A stretch of 64,000 bases of DNA, taken from Isoetes taiwanensis. Taxonomy: Eukaryota > Streptophyta > Lycopodiopsida > Isoetales > Isoetaceae. Positions 33,472 through 44,742 of the stretch are shown here, piece by piece (the first letter of the stretch is position 1; each line of letters opens with the position of its first letter). Location: the NCBI GenBank assembly GCA_021234155.1, contig JAJEKV010000028.1, positions 11,178,134 through 11,242,133 of the forward strand, in the 5' to 3' direction. Below the pieces are notes generated by a model that had not been told where the DNA came from, did no database searches, and saw only the letters and a program-made list of their open reading frames with translations. Made by a program: the position numbers and the translations under genes.

Positions 33472-35119
33472 TTAATTGTCACATGGGAAATCCTCTACAA
33501 TCAACAAATTCTCAGGTGTGCTCTCATCCAGATGAATAACTTTATCTTTTTCTAGTTGAATGACTTTATCTTTTTCTAGTTCAGCCTGTTTGATGTTCAT
33601 GTCCTTGTTCTCAATCTTTGTGCATTTTGTAACATCTTTTGCTAGTGCAGGGTCAGTTGTCAAACGTGGTGGCATCCATTGTGTGCCTTTGGTTGTCCTG
33701 TTAAGGTGCAGATTTCTACCAAACAGAGGCTTTTTAGAAATGCCTTTGTAATTGCTGTTTGCATTAGCCTTCAAGAATGATATTGCTTTGATACTTTTTT
33801 CCACAATGTCTGCCATCCTATTGTTTCCAAATTTCATCTTGAGGTTGGCAGTAGGATTCTGTGCCATAGTCAGTGTCATATTAATCATTATCTTCCTTAT
33901 TACTTCTAAGTAGGAGACATATGCAATGACAACCAGCTTCAGTGCCTTGTTGAGTAATTTAGTAATGTTTACCATTCTAATGATGGGAGATGAGCCTAAT
34001 TGTAATTCTTCCATATGGTTAAGAATGAACCACATTCCCTGGTCAAACCAGATAATACCACAGTGACAAGGTGAATTTTTATTTTTTGGACATGGACATG
34101 TAAAACATGGGCAGTGAGTGCGCCATACCCGTTTCAGATAAAAATCATCCCTTACCTCATTGGAATATGCCATATGTCCTTTTTGTCCAATCTGTATCCC
34201 ATTATTTCTGATGCAAACTTGGTCAAAAGTGGTCATGTCAAATGGTACCTCTACTTCAGTCAACTTGAAGGTTTTTTAAGTTTTGTGGCTGTAATTTTAG
34301 CCGTGTCAATTTCCTCCTTGGTAATACCAGCAAATGCTATCCAGGTATCCAAGTCAAGAGGGGCGAGTGCACCAAAATTTTGGCTTCTCCATAAAGCATG
34401 AGAATATCCAGCCCCAAGGCATTCAACCATTTGCTTAGTTATAATAGGAAAGCAAGAGGAGTTACCAAGAGTGAGATTGGGTAATTCTTCAAATGACCCA
34501 ATGGGATTGGCCTCTTCCTCCATGTAAGTATTTTCACCCTTAATATTGTCACTATTTGTGGACTGATAATCAAACTCAGAAAGGTCCAAATCCCAGAAGA
34601 GACATTCCTGATTACCTCTATCATAGTCTTGGGACTGTTTTTAGTGCTTTTGTCTTCAACTTCAAATGTAAGGGGAATGATTTCATTGACCTTTTCAAGA
34701 ATAGATAGGCCAGTTACAAATATTCGGGCCATTTCATCTTCTAGGCATGTCCTTTTGTAAAGAATAGTGCCAATATCCTTGTATATAGAGTTGATGTATT
34801 CCTTGCACTTGCTATATTCATAGTTGGCTTATTTGATCTGTCCAATTAATTTGAACTGACCACTAAAGCCAAGGCAGATAACTGGGAATAATCTTCTATC
34901 TTGCAGGTTTTTCTCGTTAAAAATAATTAACCTATGTATATCCTTATTTCGGATGCAACCGAGTAAGTTCTGAACTACCATATTAGGGGGCTTCAATGCC
35001 ATTCTCTTTGTATTTGAAAGGTACCAATTCTTTAATTCAATGTCCTTCCTCAAATATCTCATTTTTATTGGGTTCCTATAGCAGGGAACAGATTTAGTAT
35101 AACTCATAAGATTAATCAC
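33472..35119 (-). pseudogene. Unidentified protein-coding remnant, about 540 codons with frame shifts
   Basis: Four minus-strand frames (34829-35119, 34439-34732, 34260-34589, 33472-34263) are adjacent, overlap at their ends and read as one protein broken by a stop near 34828 and frame shifts near 34600 and 34265. Visible features are a Cys/His cluster HCPCFTCPCPKN then SPCHCG (a possible zinc knuckle), WFILNHMEELQLG, and a Lys/Glu-rich end with a direct repeat QLEKDKVI / QLEKDKVI-like. I do not recognise the family. It lies downstream, on the same strand, of the unknown basic protein at 37024-37596, so both may derive from one large transposon. Confidence 0.45.
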
Positions 35120-35649
35120 TTGAAATATTCAGGTCACTTGTGACTTCCCTTTAGGCCATGGTCATGTTTTTATTTTCATCTTTTTGCTAATTAAGTATTT
35201 AATTATAACTTTCTATTCTATTATCTCAGAAAATCCTTTGTAAGCATAAAAGGACTTCTATTATGTTAATATCCAATACACAATGAAAGTTTACTATATC
35301 AAAGAAATATGTAGCTATTATGCCTTCATCAAGGCCATAATTCTCTTGAAAAGATCTTACTTCAAAATAAAGGTACAGTAACCGTATCCAGAATAGTTGT
35401 AGCTTGATCATCTATTATGCTAAAGAATCATCAAAGCAAAAGAGCAAGAAACTTGGTTACCTGAGTGAAACCAGAGGACAGTTAGCCAATGTAGGGTAAA
35501 AGCCTAAGTCACTAACAGGTAAGCTATAAGTTTCTTGGGTTATTCCCTTCACTCTTTCCTGATGCAAATCATAAGACTGCCATGTCTGAAATTTCTAGAC
35601 TATGTCCTCTTTTATGGAAAATAGAATCTAGGCGATCATGTCTTCTCAA

Positions 35650-36745
35650 TGTAATTTCCCCCCCCCTTTTTTTTAAACAAAAACATTTACCTTGGCTGGT
35701 CTGGTGGTAGATTCTATAATGGGACTCGCATGAAACCAACAAACCGCCTTAGACTTGCTTCTCATTCATCTCAGCAGATTTTCTACAATGGAGGATAGTG
35801 GGTAGCCGCACACATGCGAACTACCCAAAAAATAAAGGGAAAATCCAATTATATCATTTGGACCCCAACAAAATACAATGCTAATAGAGATTGGGCTAGT
35901 GTACCTGCCGAAAGCTTATCACCGGGATTAAAAAACCCCGCCCTTTCGGGTTTTCGAGGAAAAACCCTAGTGATAAGCCCCGGCAAGGGGTTTGGACAAG
36001 CATAAGGCATAAAAATCGCTCCCAAAACCCACGAATGGAAAAGCGAAGCATGCCGCTTCGCTAACCTGTACCTGCACATCACCAACAAAACAACAAGACA
36101 AAACAAACCTCCCAAAGTGGAGGGGCTGATTATGCGCGTGCCACGCGATAAAAATACAAAAACAAAGAAGGGGGGGAGGGTGGGTTCAAAGAGAATAAGG
36201 TACTGCTGAGAGAGAAGAGGAAGCGCCGATGAGATGTTGATGCAGAATGGCGCCTAAAATAGCGAACTCCCAACCAGAATGGGCATGCGCCGCCCGCATG
36301 CATGCAAAACGAGCATGCTCGTCCCATTCTAGAATGGCGATCCGATGTCTCGGATCGATGGGATTCTAGAATGGGACTCGCATGAAACCAACAAACCGCC
36401 CGAATACCAAAGGACTTCCTTACAAACTAGGATCGAGGACGAAGGTCACAGGACGAAGGCTAAAGGCCGGAAAAGGACAGCAAGAAAGAAATGCCAAATT
36501 GGCCAACCCAAGCAGGGAGAAGCCCCTCCCCTGCTTGGGAAACAATTCAAAGAGAATAAGGTACTGCTGAGAGAGAAGAGGAAGCGCCGATGAGATGTTG
36601 ATGCAGAATGGCGCCTAAAATAGCGAACTCCCAACCAGAATGGGCATGCGCCGCCCGCATGCATGCAAAACGAGCATGCTCGTCCCATTCTAGAATGGCG
36701 ATCCGATGTCTCGGATCGATGGGATTTACTGTGTAGTAAAACATA
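35650..36745. mobile_element. Insertion in arm B with TRIM-like direct repeats
   Basis: Arm A reads GGCGATCATGTATGCATTATG without interruption; here about 1.1 kb intervenes. A ~178-base sequence (AAAGAGAATAAGGTACTGCT ... TCTCGGATCGATGGGATT) occurs at about 36187-36364 and again at 36547-36724, essentially identical. The spacer between is about 180 bases. The phrase GGGACTCGCATGAAACCAAC follows the first repeat and also occurs near 35720. LTR-spacer-LTR of this size suggests a TRIM, possibly a tandem array. Each repeat holds palindromes (CCATTCTAGAATGG; CGATCCGA...TCGGATCG). A LINE hairpin remnant also lies inside at 35914-35978. Confidence 0.5.
35914..35978 (-). mobile_element. LINE 3' hairpin remnant (copy F)
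   Basis: Contains the family's internal C/T-A/G hairpin (TTAAAAAACCCCGCCC, TTTCGGGTTTTCGAGG). The outer stem is a perfect nine-pair match, GCTTATCAC (35914-35922) with GTGATAAGC (35970-35978). The distal GGTCTCCGTGGACG end is not next to it, so only part of the 3' UTR remains. Confidence 0.55.
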
Positions 36746-37023
36746 TGCATCATAGTTTACTAATGATGCCAGCACTCCTTTATATGCAAGATCAGTCTTC
36801 ACCAAGTGCTTATTCTTGGTATTCTTTTCTGGATTACCAATTAATATGTCCTCTTTGTTGTATTTTCGACTTCAGATGTTTTTTAATAGGTCTCAGCTTT
36901 AAGATCCACTATATTAGATCCATTCTATTAACGTAAGACATCCACAAACTTGTGCATATGCAAATTTCATAAGAAAACCTTGTAGATCCATAATATGTAT
37001 TCTAAATAGAAAAATTTAACTAG

Positions 37024-37596
37024 TTAAGGAACCTGGTGGTCTTGTGGATTTGCCGAATAGCTTGCATGTCGGGTCTGCTCATTTGCTGCTCCTTTGTTCA
37101 CTGGATCATGCAGGGCCTCGTTCTGCATAGTCTCTTTAATGCCAATCTTCGGATCTTCTTCAGTCTCCTTGCCTTTCTGCTCAGGCGTATCCTTAGCTTT
37201 CTGCTCAGTGTTACCAGCATTCTTATTTCCCTTACTAGTGCATTCTGCCATCACAGACGTTCTTGCAACCTTGTGGAAATCAAATAGCTTCTTTCTCTTG
37301 GATGCATTCTTCATCTCAGCCTCAATCTTCCTTCTGGTGGCCATATTTAAATCACCTTTATTCCTTCCCATAAACCTATCCGGCCTAACCCAGATGCGGC
37401 TTGGTATGGGAAAACGGCCAGTGCAGCAGTTTTTAATGCCTGGGCAGTTAAATACATGCACAAGGTCCTTACCTGTCCTTACTACCGTCTGGCACATTAG
37501 GGACTTGTGAATTTTCTTCCAGCTGTTCTTGGAACCGTCTGTAAGAGCTTGGTTCTCTTCACGTTGGTCGAATCCGTCATGTGCTTTTCCGTCCAT
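37024..37596 (-). CDS. Unidentified basic protein, 190 codons
   Basis: Open minus-strand frame. The centre, SWKKIHKSLMCQTVVRTGKD, VHVFNCPGIKNCCTG, IPSRIWVRPDRFMGRNKG and MATRRKIEAEMKNASKRKKL, is shared with the fragment at 25864-26157. The C-terminus is strongly charged, with EQKAKDTPEQKGKETEEDPK, and ends QDHQVP. The N-terminus differs from the arm A copy, which joins a Penelope-like piece at the same point. Its function is unknown; a DNA- or RNA-binding transposon protein is a guess from the basic composition. It may be only an exon or fragment. Confidence 0.4.
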   Translation of the reverse strand: MDGKAHDGFDQREENQALTDGSKNSWKKIHKSLMCQTVVRTGKDLVHVFNCPGIKNCCTGRFPIPSRIWVRPDRFMGRNKGDLNMATRRKIEAEMKNASKRKKLFDFHKVARTSVMAECTSKGNKNAGNTEQKAKDTPEQKGKETEEDPKIGIKETMQNEALHDPVNKGAANEQTRHASYSANPQDHQVP

Positions 37597-37839
37597 GACT
37601 AGACGGAACCCTAACTTACATCCTGGCGCCCTGAAGGGAACTGTCTGTAAAGGTAATTTTGTCCAATGACAAGGTTATTTTTCTGATCATTGGTTACCCA
37701 TGTATCCTTTGTAGTCATCTCCCTATCTAGTTGAGAAAAGATTCCAGCTCATGTTATCAGTTTCAGAACTATTAATCCTTTAATTAGCTGCCAAGTGTCA
37801 CTTAATCATTAACAAACAAAAAAAAAGGGAAAACTTGTT

Positions 37840-38250
37840 ATATTGCTAATTAATAGCTTCTTATCACATTTGTTTTCTCGATATTTGTCTTTTTCTCTTC
37901 TTTTTTTTTTGTCGACATTGTACCTTGTTCTTTTCTACCATATTGTTTTCTTTTATTGGTTCCTTACTCCCTTTGTTCTATTTGTTCCATGCACCATTAG
38001 CTTTTTTTTTGTTCCGTTGGGTTCCCGCGGACGTAAAAATTCTCTTATCTTATCTTTTGCATTATAGTAATTCCGTTTTCTTTGTGTTGTTAGCTGTATG
38101 TATACTTTTGGCTTCAGTTTTTCTCAAATGCTTCTTTCGGGTCATGCTCCTCTTCTACTAACTTTTTCCATGTCCTCTTTTTTCCTCTCCCACGGTCTTC
38201 CTTCTTATCCCTTCTTGTTGAGTATTTTGAGATTGTTCTCTTCTATCGGC
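37840..38250 (+). other. Pyrimidine-rich tract with a variant LINE terminus
   Basis: T/C-biased sequence giving compositionally open hydrophobic frames (37843-38067, 37925-38161). At about 38010-38060 it contains GTTGGGTTCCCGCGGACGTA, AAAATTC, then TTATC repeats. This resembles the GGTCTCCGTGGACGATAAAA plus microsatellite tail of the LINE family and may be a diverged 3' end. Confidence 0.4.
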
Positions 38251-38359
38251 CGACATATGTTGTATCAGACCTTGCAAAAAAGTGTCCATGTTCACTTGCA
38301 AAGTAATAGAATTACTATTTTTTGGCAAGGGACGTTTATATTTGGAATCTAGAGGGCCT

Positions 38360-38790
38360 AGATGTGCATGTTTTCTTTTCTCATCAACATTCCCTTTCCT
38401 TTCTCGACCTATGGTAAGTCACAAACATTCCTAATGGAATGCACTCAAATTGGATTTCGAGGCATTCATCATAAGATACGCAATAGTTTTTTGAATGTGT
38501 ATCATCAAATGTCTTGGTGGGCCAATGATATGTGCATGGTCAAATGGCCTTACACAGAAGCATGTGAAAAATTGTCATAAGTATTGCCACAATCTCCTCC
38601 ATAATTCCTCTCTAGGGAATGTATCAAAAGCTTCTGCAAAATTCATAAAACAACATTAGGAGTCTTGTTGTTTACTGCTATTGTTCTCATATGATCAATG
38701 GGTTTAAAGCCTGCCTAAACCATTGCACATGACCTAGTTGTTTGAAATCCTGAAGGCCATTATATAGATCTACATAAAGAACTTATTAAC
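38360..38790 (-). mobile_element. LINE reverse transcriptase fragment, reverse orientation
   Basis: Minus strand near 38590-38660 reads FMNFAEAFDTFPREELWRRL, then WQY. This is the RT motif-A region (F-x-K-AFDTVPRE-x-LWRRL) of LINE ORF2 proteins. Flanking sequence on the same strand (38660-38790 upstream; 38400-38590 downstream) is coding-like but stop-rich. The rest of the element is gone. Confidence 0.65.
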
Positions 38791-38799
38791 ATTAGCATG

Positions 38800-39470
38800 T
38801 TGGCGATAGAAGCTTGACTCTACAATCGCTTTAAATAGGACGCGTTCTTTGTTGGACCTGCACCTGTATCCACATGTTGCAGTTGTGTCTATCCACCTTG
38901 TGCAAGGATATAAAAGATGGTAGCAAGCACCCCACCATAACCTCATTTGTGTATTTATTAAATAAAAAATAGGTACACTACAAGTTAAGAAAACACTTTG
39001 ACTAGTATGTTCTTATGTTTCCATAAGGAAAATGAAATCTATATCCTTTGCCACAAAGTTTAAACTATCTCCATTCTGTCAAGGGAACCACAAAAAGTCT
39101 AAGACAACATACAAAGCCACAATTCTTATTATGAAGTAGGAGCACCACGGGTACCAATCTAAGAAGATGAAACAGTAGCACAAGGACAAGGGGAGAACTA
39201 TTAGAATATAGGGTGAACAGACACCGACATGGAATGGAAACTATAAGCTTGTCTAACTTGGATTTTGTTGATGTGAAATTGCGCTTTGCCATCTGTCATC
39301 TTGCCAAATATCTCTAACTCATGCCCTTAAGATTACATCTTGATTGATAATTGCATTCCTAACCAATGCATTTATATTTCAGAGTTCATGGATGATTATG
39401 GCTATGTCTACCAATGCGTAATACTTTCGTAATATGTAAACGAATATGAAACTTTATCTTTGCCAGTATT
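38800..39470. other. Non-coding, nothing recognised
   Basis: AT-rich DNA with no motif, repeat or coding pattern I can support. A 75-codon minus frame (39065-39292) is not conserved in composition or context. Confidence 0.35.
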
Positions 39471-39472
39471 AA

Positions 39473-41840
39473 TATCTAGCATAATAACAGGGGGTTTGTT
39501 TTGTATTTTTATACATTTTTTCCTATGGTTTTTATATGATTTGATGGTGGTATTCCACGAGACGTACTAATTGGTACATCTAGAGTGCACATACCCTCAA
39601 TTTACCTTTAGTGGCATTTTCTAATGGTTTCATTTATGATTTTCTAAGTATATGCGAAATCAAACATGCAAGCCTCGAACAGGGTATTTTAGGGTTTCGA
39701 TTCCATTGTTTTGCTTCTACGTTCTCTTTTGAGGCTTGGCGAAGCAAAGGGAGAGTCATAACATCGGTGCTTCCCCCAAAGAACTTTTTTTTTTCCAATC
39801 CTTTAGTCCACAAATGCATCCTGCTGCTCCATGACAGCATGATTCGATAAAGCAGGGGCCGCAAGGACAGTGCATCAGGCCACCTATAGGTTCTGGGCAG
39901 GGGTCTCGGCTGGTTCTGGAAGCCTGGTAGAGAGTTAGGACAGCGATGAGCTCTAGGGTTCTCTGGTGTCAGGTGAGCAATTTCCATATTCTTGTGTTTT
40001 CATGCATTTCTTGTTCTAAAAAGGCCGTGGAATACAGAAGCTCTCTGTCCTTATTTTGGCCACTAACCCAGTCAATTTTATGAAGTGGGTCGATCAGGAT
40101 TGACTTTTGCATTATTGGGCTTGCGCATTCAGATCGAAAATATGAATTTGGGGATCAATGGCAAAGGAAGAACGCGTGGAAGGGCCTGTTCCGGCGTCGC
40201 CCGCATGTTGTTGCATTGCTTTGCGGTATGTTCTTTCCGTTTGGATACTTTGGTTCATTGGGATTGGCTTACGCAAGGTTTTGCAAACAGGGTGTTGGCG
40301 GAATATAAAGCTTGGAAAAATCGGGTTTCGTTTTTACAAAGCTTCTTTGGACTCGCACTTGGAGAGCTTTCTTCAAAAGTAAAATTAACGTATGCTGAGA
40401 TACTTTTCGTTTTCACAAAGCTTGCTGGACCCAACTTGGGGATTCTTCAAATGGCTTTCTACTATTGAATTTGTAAGTGGAGGCTTCGGAGAAGTCGCAA
40501 TTGCAAAGGGTTCCAACACGGACAAAAGTGCTCATGGTAAGTTTCCTTAGAAATTGTGAGTTTCAATGTGTAACAGGGATGCTAAACTAATGTCATTTCA
40601 TCAAATAACTAGCTAATCACTATCATTATATTTGACTTGTAACTAGTGCTTTAGGGAAGACTTGGTGCACATCGCTCTCCTAGAGCTGAGCAATCAGTCC
40701 CCTTCAGATATGGATATTTCATTTTATTATATGTCTGCTGGTAGAAAGCCCATGATTATTGTAATATTACAACTAGTGCAGGATAATATAGGCAGTCTTA
40801 TGTTCAGTTCAAGTGGAGAATATGTTTTCCCGCACTCTATTTGATCAACCTGACTGCTTTCACACATCAATAAATTTGGATCCTAGATATACCTATTATT
40901 TCACTACATATGTTCTGTAGTGGACCTTCTCAAGAGTTGGTTGAGTTATATTTGACAGCAAAATTGAAGTTCTTTCATATTCCATAAGGTGAAGGCTGCA
41001 TTCAATTATCTTCAAAACAACAAACCAGCCAATAATTATATTTTGTAAAATCTTCATTCAACTGGCATAACTCCTTCTTTATTATTATTTCAGATGTGTG
41101 AATCAATCTTTAGGCCCCGTAGCAGCCAACTCCTGTGCCAATCCTATTGGCAAGTTCCATGCAGCAAAATGGAGTACCATTAGGATGGTGTCTTGCTGAT
41201 GCAGACGATGTAGCCACATTTTTTTCTCAAGTACCATAGAATGATAACTGGTTGTATACAAGTTAGAATCAAATTGTTGATCTCATCATGCTATTTTTGT
41301 TCTGCAGAGAAATGTGTTTCATGCACTCGTGTCTCCAAGCGAGCTTCCATCTCTCACTGCTTTATTCTCCCATCAATGTCCCACCTCACAAAAGGGATCT
41401 ATGATGGTGAGCAAAGGTCTGCCGAACTTGGCCGCCATTTTGGAAACATTTATAAGATAGCATTTGCACCATAAAGTTGCTGTGTGAATTATATCATATC
41501 TTGTTTTAATGCTAGATATTGGATGCCAATACCGGTTATGATTGCTATCTCTTTTGTATTGATGCTCCCTCTTTGTGGCAAAACAGGCTTGCATTGATAC
41601 CAGCACATGTTGCTTGACAATGTGCAGTTTACAATAGTTTACATGATTCTTGTATTGCAATATTGAGATTACAGATAATGAATATAATGACTACATAAAA
41701 TGTACTCAATAGTTGTTTGCAATGGAAATAATTTGTTTGTCTTGATGTTATTATGCTTTTTTAAAATATACTTCCTTCCTTTCTTCCTTCCTTTTAGTAA
41801 TTAATATTTAGGCCCATAAAGTTTACTTATGTTTGCTTTA
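39473..41840 (+). mobile_element. Helitron-like family K 5' terminus (copy d) and unidentified cargo
   Basis: Starts TATCTAGCATAATAACAGGG and follows the family consensus for about 130 bases (CTAATTGGTACATCTAGAGTGCAC). Downstream are exon-like plus-strand segments, for instance 40085-40468 (127 codons, including NGKGRTRGRACSGVARMLLH) and 41241-41474, separated by intron-like AT-rich stretches. I could not identify the source genes, nor a 3' end. Confidence 0.5.
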
Positions 41841-41844
41841 GTTA

Positions 41845-42195
41845 GGGCCCGAAGGGCCCAAAAATTTTTTTAATATAACAATCAATACACAACTACCATT
41901 AACATTATTAACACAAACCATTGCATTTAACACATTTAAATTAAAATCCCCCTTAAACCCCCTTTGGTTTGGGTGCATATTCACGGGGGTTACGTGAGGG
42001 CGTGAGCTCTAAAAATATATTTACCATACATGTACAAAATTAACACCATTAAGTACATTCTCTCAAACCTTATAGTATTTTGCAAACTTAAATATACAGT
42101 ATACAAAAACTTGTACATGCATACCCCACAAACGAGGATCGCTATGTACGGTCCAGATCTTGGAACAAAGGGCAAATATGCCCATCCGACAGCCA
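41845..42195 (+). mobile_element. Long-TIR MITE copy M4 (right arm missing)
   Basis: GGGCCCGAAGGGCCC preceded by TTA, then the outer TIR to CCCCCTTTGGTTTGGGTGCA, a slightly deleted CACGGGGGTTACG, and the M3-like core. It ends abruptly after GCCCATCCGACAG, before the right TIR, where unrelated DNA begins (CCATGCTCAAGGTC). Confidence 0.7.
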
Positions 42196-42199
42196 TGCT

Positions 42200-43000
42200 C
42201 AAGGTCATGGGTTAAACACTTCATTGTAAAAGTGGCTATGATTATTGTAAAGTTAGTGACCCATTTCAGCCATGTACAATAGTAGGAGCATGTCCCAGAA
42301 ACTCTGGAGCTTCACGTGGATGTTAAAATGGTTATTTATTTATCTATCAGGTCCTCAACTTTAGCTTCTATTAAGCCACCTATAACCGCATTATCCCATC
42401 TATGTCTTTGTTCATGTTGATCTCGATGTGCTTGGTCAGTAGATGGAACTGACAATTGTTTTAGTGGCTTGATCTGAGTATGCTAGCCACTAAAGTCAAA
42501 GTCACATTTTAGAATTTTAGGATGAGATAGATAGCAATGCTACATCTATTAGGGATTACATGTGGCTGTAAGATGCCCACGCAACTCGATTAGTACTTTC
42601 ACTCTATTGCTAAGTTAATAAGTTCATACATTGCTTTCATGATGGGCTCGAACTTGAGACCCCACCAATGAAAGGGCTTGTTAGTAGATATCTTAGAGGT
42701 TTGTACAACATTCTCTTTATGATTCATGTATTATTTACGTTATGGAAGCAAGTAATAGGCTCACACGAAGAAGCATTGAGTACAGAAGTTAAAGACATAG
42801 CATAGAATTCAAAGATGTTAGTAGATGTCGTGGTGGTTTATGCAATGTTATTCTTTACAATGTTACGTGCCATTTGCTTTGAGCCCAAGGGGGAATAATA
42901 GGCCCACACAATCGACAAATGTTGAGATAGACTTTGTACACATACAAACTCAAATTGAAGAAGTTGAAGGTGAAGGCATTATTTGGAGTTACCAAGGGCT
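42200..43000. other. Upstream region of the germin-like gene
   Basis: No gene recognised. It presumably contains the germin promoter. A phrase AATAGGC(C)CACAC(A/G) occurs twice (about 42756 and 42898), so part may be repeat-derived. Confidence 0.35.
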
Positions 43001-43007
43001 TGGATGC

Positions 43008-43013
43008 TATATA
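43008..43013 (+). promoter_or_regulatory. Candidate TATA box of the germin-like gene
   Basis: TATATA within GATGCTATATATTGCATC, 55 bases before the ATG at 43068. The spacing leaves room for a short 5' UTR. Confidence 0.4.
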
Positions 43014-43604
43014 TTGCATCATATATCACCACATAAAACACTACAACGTTCAAGTACTAGTTTTAAGATGGCCATCAAAGCAGGAGCTATAATATTAGCA
43101 ATTGTCATTTCAAGCCTACTTTACGGGATGACAAGGGCAGCTGATCCTGATCCGATGCAAGACTATTGCATAGCAGATCTGAGCCAAGGAGGACATTCTG
43201 AGAAGGAAAATTTATGCAGCCAAAGGAATGATTTATTTTTTTCATGCAATAAAGGGGTGAGAGTAAATGGATATCCATGCAAGTGCGTGGAGGAGGCAGA
43301 TACTGACGACTTTGTCTACACGAGGCTTCGAGACCAATCAAATGTGTCCAATGCATACGGAGCAAGCGGAACATTAGGGTTTGTACAACAATTTCCGGCT
43401 CTGAACACACAAGGAATCTCCTTTGCGAGGTTAGATTGGGCTCCTGGAGGTTTGATACCCCTTCATACACATCCTAGAGCCACAGAAATAATATATGTTG
43501 TATCAGGTAGACTTTATGCTGGATTTGTCACCTCTGATGATCGACTTTTTGCCAAGGTTATTCGTCCTGGTGATGTCATGATATTTCCACGTGGGCTTAT
43601 TCAC

Positions 43605-43969
43605 ACGGGGGGTGACTCTGGGCAACGAGAGCTGTTGGATAGGCATATTCACCCCTTATTCCTTAATCTACACCGTACGTAAAGTTCCTCGTTTGTGGGG
43701 TATGCAAGTACAAAATTTGCTATACTGTATAACAAGATTCGTAAAATACTATATGATTTCAAACGAAATACTATATGGTGTTGATTTTGTACGTGCAAAA
43801 TACAATTATGAGGGCTCTCGCTGCCCTACGTCACCCCCCGTGTGAATATGCACCCAAACCAAAGGGGGTTTAAGGGGGAATTTTATTTTTAAGTGTGGAA
43901 TGCAATGGTTTTTAATAATTAATGTTAATGATAGTTATGTGTTGGTACTATTTTTGGCCCTTCGGGCCC
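43605..43969 (+). mobile_element. Long-TIR MITE copy M5 (left outer TIR absent)
   Basis: Starts at the inner TIR (ACACGGGGGGTGACTCTGGG) immediately after the germin codons. It continues through a core nearly identical to M2 and ends with the full right TIR, GGCCCTTCGGGCCC followed by TAA. That terminus matches the start of M2 inverted, TAA against TTA. Confidence 0.75.
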
Positions 43970-44226
43970 TAACAAAAAAAAACCAAAACCAAATAAACAA
44001 ACAAGCAACAATACAACATATACACAGTCCAAACTCCCTTGAGTGAATATGTAGCATCTAAACAAAAAAAGAAAGTCATATAATCATTGTTTATTGTCAT
44101 ATATTGTTATATGTTTGTGAGATCTGTGAAGAACAAAAAATTTAGGGCCTATAGAATATAAAAATCATAAAAACAATGCAGATGAAAACTTGTACACAAA
44201 CTAGCATAAGGGGTTCTCATACTCGT

Positions 44227-44675
44227 CTAAACCAAATCAGCAAGCAGCCACCTGGGAATTGCATCAAAATACCCAAAATACAGAAGCATAGATGCTAACA
44301 GGGACACCACCCTTTCCACTAAACTTAATCTACCAGAGGTGTCCAGCGAATGGAAAGCCATAAACAACACTTCCATTTGAAACCATGATGGTGAGATTAT
44401 GTGCGAACTTGTCTCATTCAACTTAGCAACTTTAGCAGATCTATTGGCTAGAGAACTGAGAAAACCTCTCCAGAGATCAAATACTAACGGATCATTTGAT
44501 ATCTGATGGTTGGAACGATCTATTAAAATCTTTGCTACGAGTACCAAAGTGCTTTCCAAAAGTCCATACGGCATTTCACCTCCCTTTAATATTTGGTTAC
44601 ATATGTGGATCTCCAAACTATCTAAGAGAATGCCCCGAACAACCAATGCATCCAAAATCTCAAAAGAAAGCTTCT
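44227..44675 (-). pseudogene. Unidentified captured ORF, second copy
   Basis: Minus-strand copy of the open frame at 30787-31231, with the same translation as far as I can compare (SFEILDALVVRG to LLADLV). Downstream DNA to the MITE is also the same as 31232-31488. It is the region of highest identity between the two inverted units. Confidence 0.55.
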
Positions 44676-44742
44676 GAAACTGCTGCAGTAAATCAGAGCC
44701 AACTGATATGGAGTGCCAAAAGAGTACACATTTGGCTCTCGA

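Larger units (their letters stand above)
35139..37526. repeat. Duplicated segment, arm B
   Basis: Partner of 15158-26158. It preserves the unoccupied Helitron site (A36995|T36996) and the unoccupied LINE site (about 37225-37242), which date both insertions in arm A after the duplication. It carries its own insertion at about 35650-36745 and a short extra block near 35438-35520. Confidence 0.85.

Noticed and set aside
43591-43845. 84-codon ORF, also present at 31626-31859 on the other strand
   Set aside because: It is translation of MITE TIR and core DNA; the match only reflects the two MITE copies.
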